NCBI GenBank assembly: GCA_036925085.1
Contig: JAUPFP010000014.1
Location: forward strand, 934,001 to 998,000
Reading direction: 5' to 3'
Source of the DNA: Brachycybe producta
Taxonomy: Eukaryota; Arthropoda; Diplopoda; Playtdesmida; Andrognathidae
Length of the DNA: 64,000 nt
The notes beneath the pieces are model-generated. The model ran no database searches and had not been told where the DNA came from. It was given only the letters and a program-made list of their open reading frames with translations. Both the position numbers and the translations under genes were made by a program. Each line of letters starts with the position of its first letter. Positions within the stretch are counted from its first letter, which is position 1. This document shows positions 1 through 11,213 of the stretch, in pieces.

Positions 1-108
1 CCTTTGTAAAAAAAAAAAAAGACAGTTGGGTATTTTTTTTTTCAATTTTAACCGCAAAACGTTGACATAAAATGCACAAAATGCATAGTGACACTTTCCT
101 GAGTACCA

Positions 109-486
109 TTAAGACTGCAAGTAGAGCGTTTATTTTGGTGCGTGTAGCGTTAGATGGCGCCACTAGCCCTCCTCACATAGAACTGTACTGAAGACACTCT
201 TCAACTCTTGACTCACCTTTATCCTTTTTTTTCTGCACGTGGCAAACTTTTAATTGCGTCATAGCTATTTCTGTACACGTGCTCTCTCTTCACTTATATT
301 ATGTTTCTGGGTATAAGTTTGTCCACGTGCTCTGATAATTAAGGTTGTTTTGGACGCACTTTTAGAGCTAAAAGGGTGCATTCGATTTCAACTAATTGGC
401 GACGAGTGGAGTTTGCGACCTATGGAGGTTGGCAGGCGCCATCTAGTTTGCATTTACACAAGTATTTTTTATGAAAGCCCCCTCTT
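109..486 (+). repeat. Dispersed repeat R1, copy 1 (uninterrupted)
   Basis: About 375 bp that reappears inverted at 45358-45951, matching almost base for base in several blocks (for example GATAATTAAGGTTGTTTTGG and CAACTAATTGGCGACGAGTG). No coding potential is evident. Both ends carry TAGATGGCGCC-type motifs in opposite orientation (151-161 and 435-446). This copy lacks the G2 insertion found in the other copy, so it serves as an empty-site reference. Confidence 0.8.
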
Positions 487-1261
487 AAGTGATACAATTA
501 CTCTTCCAGTTTATAAACGTAAACGCTGAAAACGCAAGCGTTTTTATTCCAATTTGCATATTTTTTTTCGCAAATTGGTTGTTTATAATTTTAATTATAA
601 ATTATAAAACATCTTAAAGCAAATTTAAATTTTATTTAATCCATTTTTCAGTAAAATTTGTTCTCCTAGTCGTCTTCGTCTAAACTGCCTGAATAAAAAA
701 TTCCAAGATTGCCTAGAAATTAAATATCATCAAGAAGAAGAAGAAGAAAAAAATCCATTACATTTGATAATTCACATTTCATGAAATACAACAACAAAAA
801 ATTGTTTAAAATTTATTATACTCCATTTCAGAAGTTATAAATTCATAACTTAATAACAAGAACCACTTTAAAAAAAACGGAGGGAAAAACATTCCAACAA
901 CAACAACAAAAAAAATAACATAAGTGCTCATTTTTTGTTGTTGTAATTTTTAATTTCTCTTCACCCTTTTTCAACAGATTTGATAATCTGTGTTTTATTT
1001 TGAAAGAATTTCTTTATATAAACAAAAAGCCGCCATTTTTAAGTAGGACAATGATGACAACAAGCTTAAAAATAAACACAAACATTGAAGATGGGTTCTA
1101 ATCATCACTTTTGAATTTATGTTTCAAAATTGATGACAGATTATAGAAGTTGACTTAAAACAGGCTTTGTGGCCTCAATCAAAAGGAAAAAAAAATTATA
1201 TATATATTTGCTTATTATCATTACAGGGGGAATTTTTCTCAGGCTTGGATCTCACATTTGT
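487..1261. other. No recognisable gene
   Basis: AT-rich sequence with short GAA and CAA triplet runs (about 735-750 and 896-912). I see no exon, RNA gene or repeat family here. Confidence 0.6.
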
Positions 1262-1890
1262 GAAAAAAAGCAGAAAATACAAAGAACAAAAAAAGCAGAA
1301 ACTACAAAGAACTAAAAAAGCAGAAAATACAGTGAACTAAAAAAGTAGAAAATATAAAGAACTAAAACAGCATAAAATACAAAGAACTAAAACAGCATAA
1401 AATACAAAGAACTAAAAAAAGCAGAAACTACAAAGAACTAAAAAAAGCAGAAACTACAAAGAACTAAAAAAAGCAGAAAATGCAAAGAACTAAAAAAAGC
1501 AGAAACTGCAAAAAACTAAAAAAAGCAGAAAATGCAAAGAACTAAAAAAAGCAGAAAATGCAAAGAACTAAAAAAAGCAGAAACTGCAAAGAACTAAAAA
1601 AAGCAGAAACTGCAAAGAACTAAAAAAAGCAGAAACTGCAAAGAACTAAAAAAAGCAGAAATTGCAAAGAACTAAAAAAAGCAGAAACTGCAAAGAACTA
1701 AAAAAGCAGAAACTACAAAGAACTAAAAAAGCAGAAAATGCAAAGAACTAAAAAAAGCAGAAAATGCAAAGAACTAAAAAAAGCAGAAAATGCAAAGAAC
1801 TAAAAAAGCAGAAACTACAAAGATCTAAAAAAGAATAAAATGCAATGAACTTTTATAAGCAGAAAATATAAAGAACTAAAAAAGGCAGTA
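1262..1890. repeat. Minisatellite, ~25-26 bp unit
   Basis: About two dozen tandem copies of a unit close to GCAGAAACTGCAAAGAACTA plus an A run. Copies vary at AAACTAC/AAACTGC/AAAATGC, and diverge more at both edges, as expected for an array homogenised from the centre. Confidence 0.95.
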
Positions 1891-2033
1891 AAACGTTTCT
1901 GTTACATTTCCGCTTTCTTTTGCGTTCATTAGTTCTCACAAATTACAACAGAAAAACGCTTGAAGGTTACTTTCAGAAGGTGGAGAGTATAAAGAGACGC
2001 TTTTAAAGATGGCTGATAACATTTTTCCTACTA

Positions 2034-2220
2034 ACTTTCAGCCAAATAAATAGAAAAGAATTATTTAAAATTATAAAAATTCTATTTTCAGTTGGCTTTT
2101 TTCTGCATCTCTGGGACCTTGGTCTAAAACATAAGTGGAGAAATTCAAGTATTTCAAAGTATATTTGAAACTAGAAGAGTAAAGGAATTCAGTTTTTTTA
2201 CTCTTCTAGTTTGAACTTCA
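2034..2220. repeat. F-family arm and a T-core mini-hairpin
   Basis: 2034-2122 matches the right arm of the F family (ATTCTATTTTCAGTTGGC and a CTGCAT...GGGACCTTGG end). 2164-2220 is a small hairpin in which GAAACTAGAAGAGTAAA pairs with TTTACTCTTCTAGTTTGAA, the core of the T family. Confidence 0.6.
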
Positions 2221-2245
2221 CTTTGAGTAAAAAAAAAAATACTAC

Positions 2246-2375
2246 GGTCCACTTGAATCTCTAGGGTCAAAGTGCCCATAAAGTGGAATCCAGATGGACC
2301 CCTAAAGGTCCTCTTGAGTCTATAGGGTCAAAGTGCCCATGAAGTGGCCTCCAAATGGACCTCTAAAGGTCCTCC
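2246..2375. repeat. Two-copy tandem duplication, ~64 bp
   Basis: Two adjacent copies share AGGGTCAAAGTGCCCAT, AAGTGG and CTAAAGGTCCTC with a few substitutions. Confidence 0.85.
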
Positions 2376-2897
2376 TCCTCCTCTCAAACTTAACAGAGAT
2401 GAAGTGTTATTAAGAAGATCACTTTCAAATTGCTTATTTTAAAAGATGTTTGTGTTTTCATGTTAGGAAATGGCATCCATTTAGAAAACCACAAGACAAG
2501 ACAGGATGTTGTGTTAAAATGTGCGAGAGGAGATTTATTTGTTATGGCTATTTAAATATTGGCAGGTTCCCCCATTCCACTATCTCACCACACCCTCCCT
2601 CCCTGCCTGTTGTATACAAAATGGCGCTCTATACTGGTTAATATATCAGTCGTGCATTACAAATTGTAGAAGGTGGCATAAGGGATGGAAAAAGGAGGAG
2701 GAGGAGGAAGAGGCCATTGGCCGACATTTTAAGTCTACGCCTTTTCCGCTTTTTTTTTCTGCTTAAAAATGCATTTTTGCATTACATTTTATTTCTTTTG
2801 TTTATTTGAATATCCTGAAAGTTGACACCATTGTTATTATACAGAGTGGTAGCAAAATACAGGTACAATTTTGTACTATTTATCCATTGGCCAACAT
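2376..2897. other. Mostly unique sequence, no confident exon
   Basis: 2440-2750 is less AT-rich than its surroundings and keeps short frames open on the plus strand, but no frame shows a conserved pattern and no good splice pair frames it. It lies in what would be intron 1 of the CLCA-like gene. Confidence 0.5.
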
Positions 2898-3195
2898 TGT
2901 ACAGGGTGTTCATAAAATTAAAAAAAACCCATTTCTATTTAGCTATTGGTAAGGCAACCAGAAAAATACATTTTTTTTACTAAAAAAAACATTTAGAGGC
3001 TAGAATGCAATGGCTCGTTGTGAAACTAGTACATGGCATAAGTCTTATACAGACTGAACTAATCTCTAACCAGGTTCATTAACAAAAAAAAAACGCGGTT
3101 TTATGGTTAGTAGTGTACAGGGTGTCTGTAAAATTCGAGAACATTTTTGCTATTAGTTAACATTGTACAGGGTGTTCATAAAAAAAGATCATATC
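2898..3195 (+). repeat. Cluster of TACAGGGTGT motifs
   Basis: Three copies of a short repeat, TACAGGGTGTTCATAAAA or close, at about 2902, 3117 and 3166. Related motifs are scattered at about 14077, 19401, 39419, 39486 and 40714, and amplified in tandem at 42812-43240. They are probably termini of a transposon family, but no full element is visible. Confidence 0.5.
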
Positions 3196-3439
3196 TTGCT
3201 ATTTGCCTATTGGTTAACTTTATACCAGTGGATGTTTATAAAACCAAATGCAATTAAGTTTTTTTTTTGCTTATGGAGAAAATTTAAGTTAAGATGATGA
3301 TGATTAGTGATTTTTAATGTTGTAGAATTCTTTATGCTATGCAAATTACTGTTAATTGTTAATTATCCGGTTGTAATCATGTTTAATTGACCTAATAATG
3401 CAAGAGGGAATTAAAAAGTGTAAGTTTGCATTTCTCAAT

Positions 3440-3845
3440 CAATGACTGTTTACGAGGCTAAAAACTTAAAACAACTTAATTCAAAGTTGATAGGTTATAG
3501 TTCTTGAATTCTCTAGCCTCTAAACAGTCTCACTGATTGCAAAAACCAATGATACTTTTATCCTTAGCAATCAATAATGGCAACGAGAAAATGCGTTTTT
3601 CAATCAAAGAACCTTGTCAAAGGCTAAAGGTCTTACTAGTATCTAAAATTGTTATTGATCATATTTCACTGTAGCCTCTTAAGCAGGTTCTTTGTCTGAA
3701 AAACGTATTTTCTGGTTGCCATTAATGATTAAACAATTGCTAAGGACAAAAGTATTATCAATCAGTGAGGCTGTTTAGAGGCTATATAATTCAAGAAGAA
3801 ATAATTTATCTGCTCTGAATTAATTGTTAAACTTTTTAGCCTCTA
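3440..3845. mobile_element. Foldback element, ~400 bp, carrying GAGGCTA motifs
   Basis: A long imperfect palindrome centred near 3640. Paired blocks include ATACTTTTATCCTTAGCAAT with the complementary TTGCTAAGGACAAAAGTAT, AATGGCAACGAGAAAATGCG with CGTATTTTCTGGTTGCCATT, and GAGGCTA near each end. No coding capacity; a MITE-like foldback. Confidence 0.75.
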
Positions 3846-3872
3846 AAAACACACTCTGTATAATAATCACTA

Positions 3873-4163
3873 GGGCTCGGATTTTTATGCAACATCAACC
3901 AAATGTTTCTCAAATTGTGGCCCAAATTATCATTAGAGCAAATTGTAATTATGCTTTATCTAATCCAAAAGGATGGTTAAAGGCTAAATATTGTCAGCTG
4001 TCAACTAGAGTTCTAGCCTCTAACCAGTGTTCTTGATTTAAGAAAAAAAAACCATAATTTTTGGTTGATCTAAATGGGGTGATTGAGCACAATTGGCTCT
4101 TGAGCCACAGTTTGTGAGAAACATTTGCAGCATTTGGTTGATACTGCATAAAAATCCGAGCCC
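3873..4163. mobile_element. TA-family MITE, copy 1
   Basis: Terminal inverted repeats GGGCTCGGATTTTTATGCA and its complement enclose an inner inverted pair of TAGCCTCTAACCAG-like blocks. A TA dinucleotide abuts the left end. Similar copies start at 6348, 20707, 21547, 32492, 35605 and 51123. TA duplication suggests mobilisation by a Tc1/mariner-type transposase; this is inferred because no transposase is present. Confidence 0.8.
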
Positions 4164-4437
4164 TTTACTAATCACATAAAAATAACATGGCCTCCATTAA
4201 ATTATTTATTTTGTCACTTTTTTTTTGAGGGGTTGTAATTTAAACTTTAGAGTTGGGTTGGGTTTCAGAGGTGAAGGTGATGGAAAGGGGGGAGTGGATG
4301 GAGACGGGGCTTAGGTGGGGCCCGGGGCCCATAAACAACTGAGGAAAAACAAACAAAGTCATAGCTCACAATATTGTTTATTATAATTTCGTGAGTTAGT
4401 TTTTATTTTATGGAGCAAGTGACATTCCTTTTATGAT

Positions 4438-4438
<1 letters not shown>
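4164..4438. other. Non-coding, includes a G-rich stretch
   Basis: G-rich on the plus strand around 4250-4335. No exon or repeat family recognised. Confidence 0.5.

Positions 4439-4522
<84 letters not shown>
4439..4522. repeat. (GA)n microsatellite
   Basis: About 84 bp of nearly pure GA with one GGG interruption. Leucine/serine frames across it are artefacts. Confidence 0.97.
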
Positions 4523-4525
<3 letters not shown>

Positions 4526-4855
4526 TGGAATTTTAAAACATTGAAGCTTAAAAGTGTATTTTTTGAAAATAGGAACAAAGACCAACCAGAATAATAAGTG
4601 TGTTGTGTCATATTGCTAACATTAAACAAACACTCCCACTACTTTAAATTCAATAACCATTGGATTAACCCACATTTCTTGAGAGTTTGTTACTTTACTT
4701 GTTGTAAATGTTTTTACTAAGAAATTATTGTTCACAACTTTTCAAAGCTGAATCACTTTATAGTCATTTTGCATGTTTTTTTCTTGTTGATATCTTTCAA
4801 AATAAACTTTTTATAAACAAAAATTTAAAAAAAAAGTCTTATGCTTAACAGGGCT

Positions 4856-5631
4856 ACATCACAAAATCACTTAGAAAAATCTCCACAAATAGCGCTAGCA
4901 TCGTTTTTCTATTGAACCTATAGACCCCGATGTTAAAGAAAAAACGTTAATTTTTAAAATACACAGTAGTCGCAGCGGCAATATGTTTATTTTTCATATT
5001 TAAAGTTGTCCAATTTAAATTTTTCAAAGTGCTATGTGCATCTTAAATATATGCTGATCGAGTGATAGAATGACAAAAAATTGGAAAGTGTGGTTCTATT
5101 TTTAAAAAGTATTTCAAAATCGCGAATTTCTAACTCTTATGTTAAACTCCATTGAGTATGTGCTCCATTAAAATGCTCGTAAAAATACGTAAAAAATAAT
5201 TTTTAAAAAACCAAAAAAAAAATCAGCACGTGTGGCAATGTGTTGGCTTCACTGTGGTTTACTTGTGGTTTTTTTAAAATTATTTTTACGTATTTTTACC
5301 AACATTTTAATGGATTTTTTTTTCTTACGAGCGCGTACTCAATCGAGTTTAACATAAGAGTTAGAAATTGGCGATTTTGAAATAGTTTTTTAAAAATAGA
5401 ACCGCACTTACCAATTTTTTGTCATTCTATCACTAGATGATCATATATTTAAAAGTGCACATTGCACTTTGAACCATCAAAATTGGACAACTTTAAATAT
5501 AAAAAATAAACATATTGCCGCCGCGACTGTTGTGTATTTTAAAAATTAATGTTTTTTCTTTAACATCGGGTCTATGGGGCTCAATTGAAATAAACGATGC
5601 TAGCTCTATTTGTGGAGATAAGCGATTGAGA
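4856..5631. mobile_element. P-family foldback, copy 1
   Basis: Two arms of about 380 bp in inverted orientation, starting ACATC and AATCTCCACAAAT. They share CTAGCATCGTTTTTCTATTG, GGCAATATGTTTATTTTTCA and TGATAGAATGACAAAAAATT. A short unpaired centre contains TTGGCTTCACTGTGG. The second copy is at 14195-14971. No ORF. Confidence 0.9.
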
Positions 5632-6347
5632 TACCCTTCTAGTTTCTAAAACACATTCAAACTTCTCATTTTTAACACATCCTGTAGAACCTACAAAATA
5701 ACAACTTTCAAGTAATGTTCCTTTTTTTTTAGCAAAAAATAGTTTATTTTTTACTTTCTCTCTTGATTATTTATTGGCCAAAAAAGCAGGTTATTAAACA
5801 CCTTGAGCCTAATGAGAACTCTCCAAATATATATAAAAAAATTCATAAAATTGTATAAAATTTAAAAACTAGTTTTGTGTGGAGGAGGGAGGAGGTGGGT
5901 CCAGAAAACAAAAGTGGATTTGGGGGGGGGGGCTTTAGAGAGAGAGGTGGGTCGCCAAAGGGGTTAAATAGAGGTGTGTTTGTATGTTGTGGAGATTTGT
6001 TTTGGTAAATTGTTGACCAGTTCCGGTCCAACTCACATTTTTTGTTTGTTTTTTCTTAAAATTTGCACCCAAAAAAAGCAACAAGGAAAAATAATGGAAT
6101 TTATTTATTTTTTTCCTGTTTTTTCTTGTGATAAATGAAATTTATATGCCGACATTTTTTATGATTATATTTCGTGAAATTTTCATAAAAGTTTTTTTTT
6201 TAAAAATTACATAATAAAATAAATTATATAAAGTTTTAAGAAAAAAAATAGCATTATGATTTGTTTAATTGGGGTTTTATATCACAAATAATTTAAAAAA
6301 AGATGCAATCATAAAATTATAACAAAATTTGTGTAAAAAAATAAGTA
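5632..6347. other. AT-rich, no gene seen
   Basis: Contains a purine-rich stretch at about 5880-5965 with a G run. Probably intronic relative to the exon at 6542-6736. I looked for a second CLCA exon on the minus strand here and did not find one. Confidence 0.5.
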
Positions 6348-6436
6348 GGGCTCGGATTTGTATGCAATATCAAGCAAAATATGGCCCAAGTGCCCCAATT
6401 GTGAAGTAATCCTCATCATCATCATCATCATTAGAA
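6348..6436. mobile_element. TA-family MITE, copy 2 (left half only)
   Basis: Begins TA-GGGCTCGGATTTGTATGCA and keeps GGCCCAAGTGCC and TGTGAAGTAAT, then breaks off after a CAT/ATC triplet run. The right arm is missing, so this is a truncated copy. Confidence 0.75.
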
Positions 6437-6541
6437 CAAAAATGAAAACAAACCAAATCCAGAATTCTTGAGACGATTTTTGATTTTCATGAAAATTTTC
6501 AAAAAAAAAAAATATTTAAAATTTAAACAATGAAAACTTAC

Positions 6542-6736
6542 TTTTATTCCATCAATGACTGAATCTCGATGAACTTCAGAAACTGTTGGTGAAATGGCTA
6601 CTACGAGTCCAGTGTAATGTCCGTCTTTTAGCTGAACTGCAGTTAGACTATTGCACTTATAGAATGCAATAATTGAAAACAAAATAAAGATGGCCACTTC
6701 AAAATGGCGGCCACTCAGTTTTAATCTGGCAGCCAT
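6542..6736 (-). CDS. CLCA-family protein, first coding exon
   Basis: Sixty-five codons from ATG (6736-6734) to a splice donor. Residues 1-13 are polar and basic. Residues 14-26 are hydrophobic (VAIFILFSIIAFY), followed by KCNS, which fits a signal peptide. Residues 31-65 (LTAVQLKDGHYTGLVVAISP, then TVSEVHRDSVIDGIK) fit the start of the CLCA N-terminal domain: a V-x-L, a GY/HY-x-G, a hydrophobic strand ending in AI-x-P, then a helix. The exon ends AAA before GTAAGT, a near-perfect donor; beyond it the frame runs into low-complexity sequence and stops at 6431. CLCA proteins are secreted or surface-bound, self-cleaving metalloproteases with a von Willebrand A domain that modulate calcium-activated chloride conductance. 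Only this exon is visible; the rest should lie left of the window. Family assignment is by pattern recognition, without alignment. Confidence 0.72.
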
Positions 6737-7225
6737 TTTTTTTTTTTTTTTCGTTCTGTTTCTTCCTTTTTTGAAAACAAAAACCTACAAAAAAAAATAA
6801 GATAAAAAATGAAAATTGTAAATATGTTTTTCAAGTCTGGTTTTCTGTTTATTATTAGTTTTTATTATGACAGGCTCTTCTTTTTGCCTGAAAATGTAGG
6901 TCCATATTGATGAGGCCACGTGTTACTACAAATTCTAGAAATAAACACATTTTAGGTCACTTATAATTGACATTTTGTTTACATTGTATTTCTCAGCGTG
7001 TGATATGCCTGTATGAGCATGAGCACGTGCTTGTTGTAACACAGGCTTATGACATCACAAAGATCTCTCAAAGTCTCAAAACCACAAAACCAACAAAATA
7101 AACTTTCTTCTTCTTATAATTTAGAAAGTTTGAACACGTGTTCATTTTATAAAATGACTGAAATATAGTCATTGTTTCAAAACTGAAAAAAAAAGTGTTT
7201 TGAAAATTATATACTATAATATAAC
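6737..7225 (-). promoter_or_regulatory. 5' flank of the CLCA-like exon (possible 5' UTR/intron)
   Basis: Read on the minus strand, a pyrimidine-rich tract ending in TAG (acceptor near 6785) lies about 50 bp upstream of the ATG. The ATG may therefore sit in exon 2 behind a non-coding exon 1. E-box CACGTG motifs or close variants occur near 6916, 7023 and 7134. No clear TATA box is identified. The promoter position is an inference. Confidence 0.3.
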
Positions 7226-7810
7226 CTGAAAATGCCTCAGGAAGGTTGCCTACGGAAGCCTCGAAAAAAGTTTTTTTTTTTTTAAAAAAATACAGAGAAA
7301 TTCAAGACATTTTTTAAAACTTGAAAAAATAAGGGGGGAAAAAACCATTAAAAAATGGCCGAAATGCTGCATATGTTTAAAATGCACTGAAAAGGCCTCA
7401 ATTCGATCTCCAAAAAAATTAAAAAGACAATTAGGAAAAATTAGAAAATTTAGTTTTTTTTTGTGTGTCTAAAAATGACTTCGTGTTTTATGTCCTGAAA
7501 ATGCCTCAGGAGAGCAAAGTTTGCCCCAGAAGTTTCTCGGAAACGTTTTTTTTTTAAATACAGAAATTGAAGAATTTTTAAAACTTGTAAAAGAAAAAAC
7601 TTAAAAGGCTTTCTTTTAGCTTTTTGTTTAAAAATGCCCTGAAAAGGCCTCAATTGTTCTGAAAAAAAAAGGTCTCCAAAAGCTTTTTCGAAGTACAGAA
7701 ATTTTAAACTCAGAAAACGGCCGAAATTTTAAAAAGTGCTTAAATCTCCTGAAAATGCCTCAATCCAGAGAAGGCTGATTCCAGAAGTCTCCAAAACCTA
7801 ATAAAGTTGA
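7226..7810. repeat. Degenerate tandem repeat, units of ~130-250 bp
   Basis: Three diverged units, each containing CCTGAAAATGCCTCA, a G-rich block ending near CAGAAGTCTCC and, in two of them, GAAAAGGCCTCAATT. The last unit (TTCCAGAAGTCTCCAAAACC) resembles units of the array at 60126-60800. Confidence 0.7.
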
Positions 7811-8595
7811 GAATTTCAAGAAATTTTAAAACTTTGGAAAAACACGGAATCTTGATTTCAGTTAAGACCTTATTATGAGCAATGGAGGCCATGACAGGTC
7901 CTGACTCAATCGCAATGTAAATAGGGGTAAGAAATTGGGGGGGGGGGGGTTAACGTTATTTGAAGAATGAGTAAGTGGTGAGACAATTGTATGTTTAAAT
8001 AGTTTTAAGTGTTTCTAAAAGACGGTTAAATAAGTGGAAAAGCTTTTCAAGTAATCAAATAAAGAGTTTTTGAGGTTTTTAAAGGGGGGGGGAGAAGATT
8101 GAGGTGTCTTAGATGAGTAGGAGGAGGATGAGGGGGATAAGACCCTAGGATAAGTTTAACAATGTTAAAGTCAAGAGGGGGAAGTTCAGGTTGGAGAGAA
8201 AGAGAGGAGGAAGGAGGGACTAATACATCACATCATTCGTCACCTGTTAAAATTACAGGTGAGAAATACCTGTAACCCCATAATGCACCATACTAACAAC
8301 AATATGGGGCCCTCCTTCTTCTCCTCCTCCCCTCATTGTCTTCTTTGATTTTTATTTAATGTCCACCCACAACCAAACAACACTTTTAAGGAAGAAAAAA
8401 AAGACAACTTCCATTAACTTTTACAAGTGAAAATGGCTAGAAATTTCATTTATTTTGAACACAAGGCGGAAAAAAGAGGCTTTTTGAGTGGATTTTTCAG
8501 TGGTTTTTGTGTGTTGGTGATGGATGGATGTAATTGTGTTGAGCAACAAGTTGCACACGAGCCATATTAACTAAGCCCAAGATTCAATAAGATTA
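7811..8595. other. Unique sequence, no gene seen
   Basis: G-rich runs at about 7938 and 8083, a purine-rich stretch near 8110-8220, and a small hairpin-like block at 8235-8275 with several ACCTGT/ACAGGT copies. No exon supported. Confidence 0.5.
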
Positions 8596-8712
8596 ACTTG
8601 GCACTTGAACTTTTAACTTGAACTCTCTGAACAAGAATTTCAACATAGAATGTTATCTTGTTGGAAAACCCTATTCAGAGAGTTCAAATTGAAGCTCAAG
8701 TTCCAAGTTTTT
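8596..8712. mobile_element. E-family foldback, copy 1
   Basis: AACTTGGCACTTGAACTT pairs with AAGCTCAAGTTCCAAGTTT, and GAACTCTCTGAA pairs with TTCAGAGAGTTC. Related copies are at 50367-50530 and 58876-59006, with a fragment at 26166-26222. Confidence 0.7.
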
Positions 8713-8853
8713 CTTTTCGAATTTTGAGTATTAAGACCCATGTTATGTGTTGTCAAATAAATTTTGGCAACAAGGGGCCCTAAAACAGTTATTAAACAAG
8801 AATTCTGTTTGGCTCAGAAGTGCCAAAAAATATTTGTGTAAGTTACTGTTTCC

Positions 8854-9030
8854 CTACGGAGTCCTGCAGAGGACTTTTGAAAAAATTAGCAGCAATAATT
8901 TTAATTATTGGAGTATGGTGCGCACAACATGGCCGAATAAAAGACGAGTTAAAGTCGACATGTTGAGAATAAAGTCGACTTGTCAAGATTAAAAAAATGT
9001 TGCATAAGTCCTCTGCAGAGCTCCGTATGG
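8854..9030. mobile_element. S-family foldback, copy 1
   Basis: Arms TACGGAGTCCTGCAGAGGAC and GTCCTCTGCAGAGCTCCGTA enclose AACATGGCCGAATAAAAGA and two inverted GTCGACATGT/ACTTGTC blocks. A partial copy is at 29360-29495. Confidence 0.75.
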
Positions 9031-9959
9031 CCTTCTTGTAGGGTCCTGGCGCCTTTTTTATATTTTCAGGCAGAATCTGATTCTTAGAAACAAGAATATT
9101 TACTTAATCTTTTGAGGACATCTTAGCTCTTGAGACAAATTTTTCAACCCTTCCTTTTCCTGTGTTTTAAAAGGTAAAAATTGCACCTTTTGGCATCATA
9201 GGTGCCATCAAATAGCAGCAACCCCATTATAAGGCTTTTGAGGTTTTGCCCAATAAAACTCATCTCTGTGGCGCCGCCAAGTGGCCCATTATACTACAAA
9301 ATGTTGCCCACCCTTTCAAAGAGTCTTTGGATAAGTTTTCCCCACTAAAGACACCCAAAAAAAAACCCTTAAAAGATAAATCCCTCTGTCTCTCTCTCTA
9401 ATGGAACTTTTAAAGAAAAGTAACAAAACAATGAAAGAGGAATACAAAGATGGAGATTTAAGGGGGTGGATGAAGGTGGTGTTTTAAATGGTGGGCCCAC
9501 TTGTTCTTTTGTTTAACTTTGAAATGTATTTTATCAAAGAAAAGGAAAAAAAAAAAAGAGCCCTCTCTCTAGATTGAGCTGAAGTGCCCACCCATGGCGC
9601 CCTCTTTCGATTAGAAGCGCTCTCTAGTGGCGAATGGCTTTTTTTCCTTTAGCAATGACTTAAATATTTTTTTACAAAAAATGTTTGTCGTTTTTTTTGT
9701 TGGAATGTGTCGGTAGATTTAACACCTTTTTTTCTTGACCTTTCAATTGTTGAGACTTTTCAAAGGGGGGGGGTGTCGAGGGTGGCTCTGAGGGGTGAGG
9801 GTAACAACTCACTTCAATGTTTCAAATTAAACTTTTTTTTTAATCTGAATTAAAAAAAATACATCAAAAAAACTTAATTCATCTTCTTCTTCAGAATGCA
9901 ATTGAAGTTTTTAGTTTTTTTTTTTCAGAAAGGGTGGAGTTAATTTTATTATATTATAA
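9031..9959. other. Unique sequence, no gene seen
   Basis: Several GGCGCC/AGTGGC motifs (about 9271-9290 and 9594-9632) recall CTCF-type cores, but no coding exon or repeat family is supported. Confidence 0.45.
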
Positions 9960-10151
9960 TGTATGGTTACAGTCAATCTGCAGATTGCCTAGGCAATCTG
10001 CAAAACCACCAAAACTGCTAGAGTGAATCTGCAAAAATTCAATACATTTTAGGTGTTGAATTTTGGCAGATTCACTAGCGGGTTGGTTGTTTTGCAGATT
10101 GCCTACGCAATGTACATATTGACTGATTCTGCATATTGGCAGTAACATATA
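9960..10151. mobile_element. W-family foldback, copy 1
   Basis: Ends TATGGTTACAGTCAATCTGC and GGCAGTAACATATA form inverted repeats. The interior contains GATTGCCTAGGCAATCTGC and a perfect hairpin around AATTCAATACATTTTAGGTG. Other copies: 37190-37308 and 49189-49279. Confidence 0.8.
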
Positions 10152-10934
10152 CATTATTTATATACAAAAAAAGTTTAAATTGAAAAACTTTCTTTAACAA
10201 AGTATTTCCAAGTTTTTCTTTAAAAAACTGAAAGTTAAAATTTTCAGAAAATTTCAAGGATCAGAATGACAATTGATTTAATTCAAAATCAAGACTTTTT
10301 TATGTTAAAAAAAATTCTAAAACGTTTAAAATAAAAAATATATTTGAATTAAATTTGAACAATTTAATTCAAAATAGTTAATTTTTTTTTACTCTAATTT
10401 AATTTAAATTCACCTCTTTTAGGTATAATAATGAAATTTGTAAGAGGAGATTTGAAAAGAGCAATGACACTTTTTTTTTAAATAAAAAAAGTGGAAAAAT
10501 AAATAGCTTATTTTGCAAAATAATTGTTTTTATAAAATTTTGAAAATATAAAGGTTTTTTTTTTCCTTTTATGTATTTTTTTTGAATTGAAGATTATTAT
10601 TATTATTTGAAAGTTCAAAAGTTGCAGGGTTTTTTTTTTCTTCATCGATTTTTGATTAAATTTAGCAGAACCGAATAATTTTTCACACAGGAAAAAAATA
10701 AGAAAATAAAAAAGTTAAAAATGAAAGATTTTGTGTTTTTGAAAAAGTTCCTCCTATAATTTAATGCACGGTATGAGTTTTGTGTGATTATCTTTCATTT
10801 TTTAACATTTAATTTGTTTAAAACACGCAAATGGTTTTTTTTTTCTTTCTTCTCTTAAATTTGTGTTCATAAAGTCATCAGACTCATCACAGTATTCATC
10901 AGGTGATTGAAAATCCTGATGACTTGAATTAAGA
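10152..10934. other. AT-rich, no gene seen
   Basis: Very AT-rich with A and T runs. Nothing supported. Confidence 0.6.
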
Positions 10935-11140
10935 TAAAACTAGAAAGCGTTTTTTAGAAACTAGGATAGCTTCATTTATGATAATATCTTTCAAAATAAA
11001 CTTTAAAAGAAATATTTACAAAAATCTTATTCTACACTTCTAGTTTCTAAAAAACACTTTCTCCTTAGAAACTGGTTTAAAAACTAGAAGAGTAGCTCAA
11101 TCACTTAAGCTTTATTTTCTTTTAAAATAAACTTTTTATA
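10935..11140. mobile_element. T-family foldback
   Basis: Two inverted copies of the core: TTTAGAAACTAGGATAGCTT with ATATCTTTCAAAATAAACTT, and ACTTCTAGTTTCTAAAAAAC. A second core (AACTAGAAGAGTAGCTCAAT) follows. Confidence 0.75.
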
Positions 11141-11213
11141 GAAAAAATTATATATATAATATCCCAGGTCTGTGTGTGTGTGTGTGGAGTAACTATATGT
11201 TGAACTCTTCCTT

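Noticed and set aside
4403-4629. Ser-Leu repeat ORFs on the minus strand
   Set aside because: Translation of a (GA)n microsatellite.
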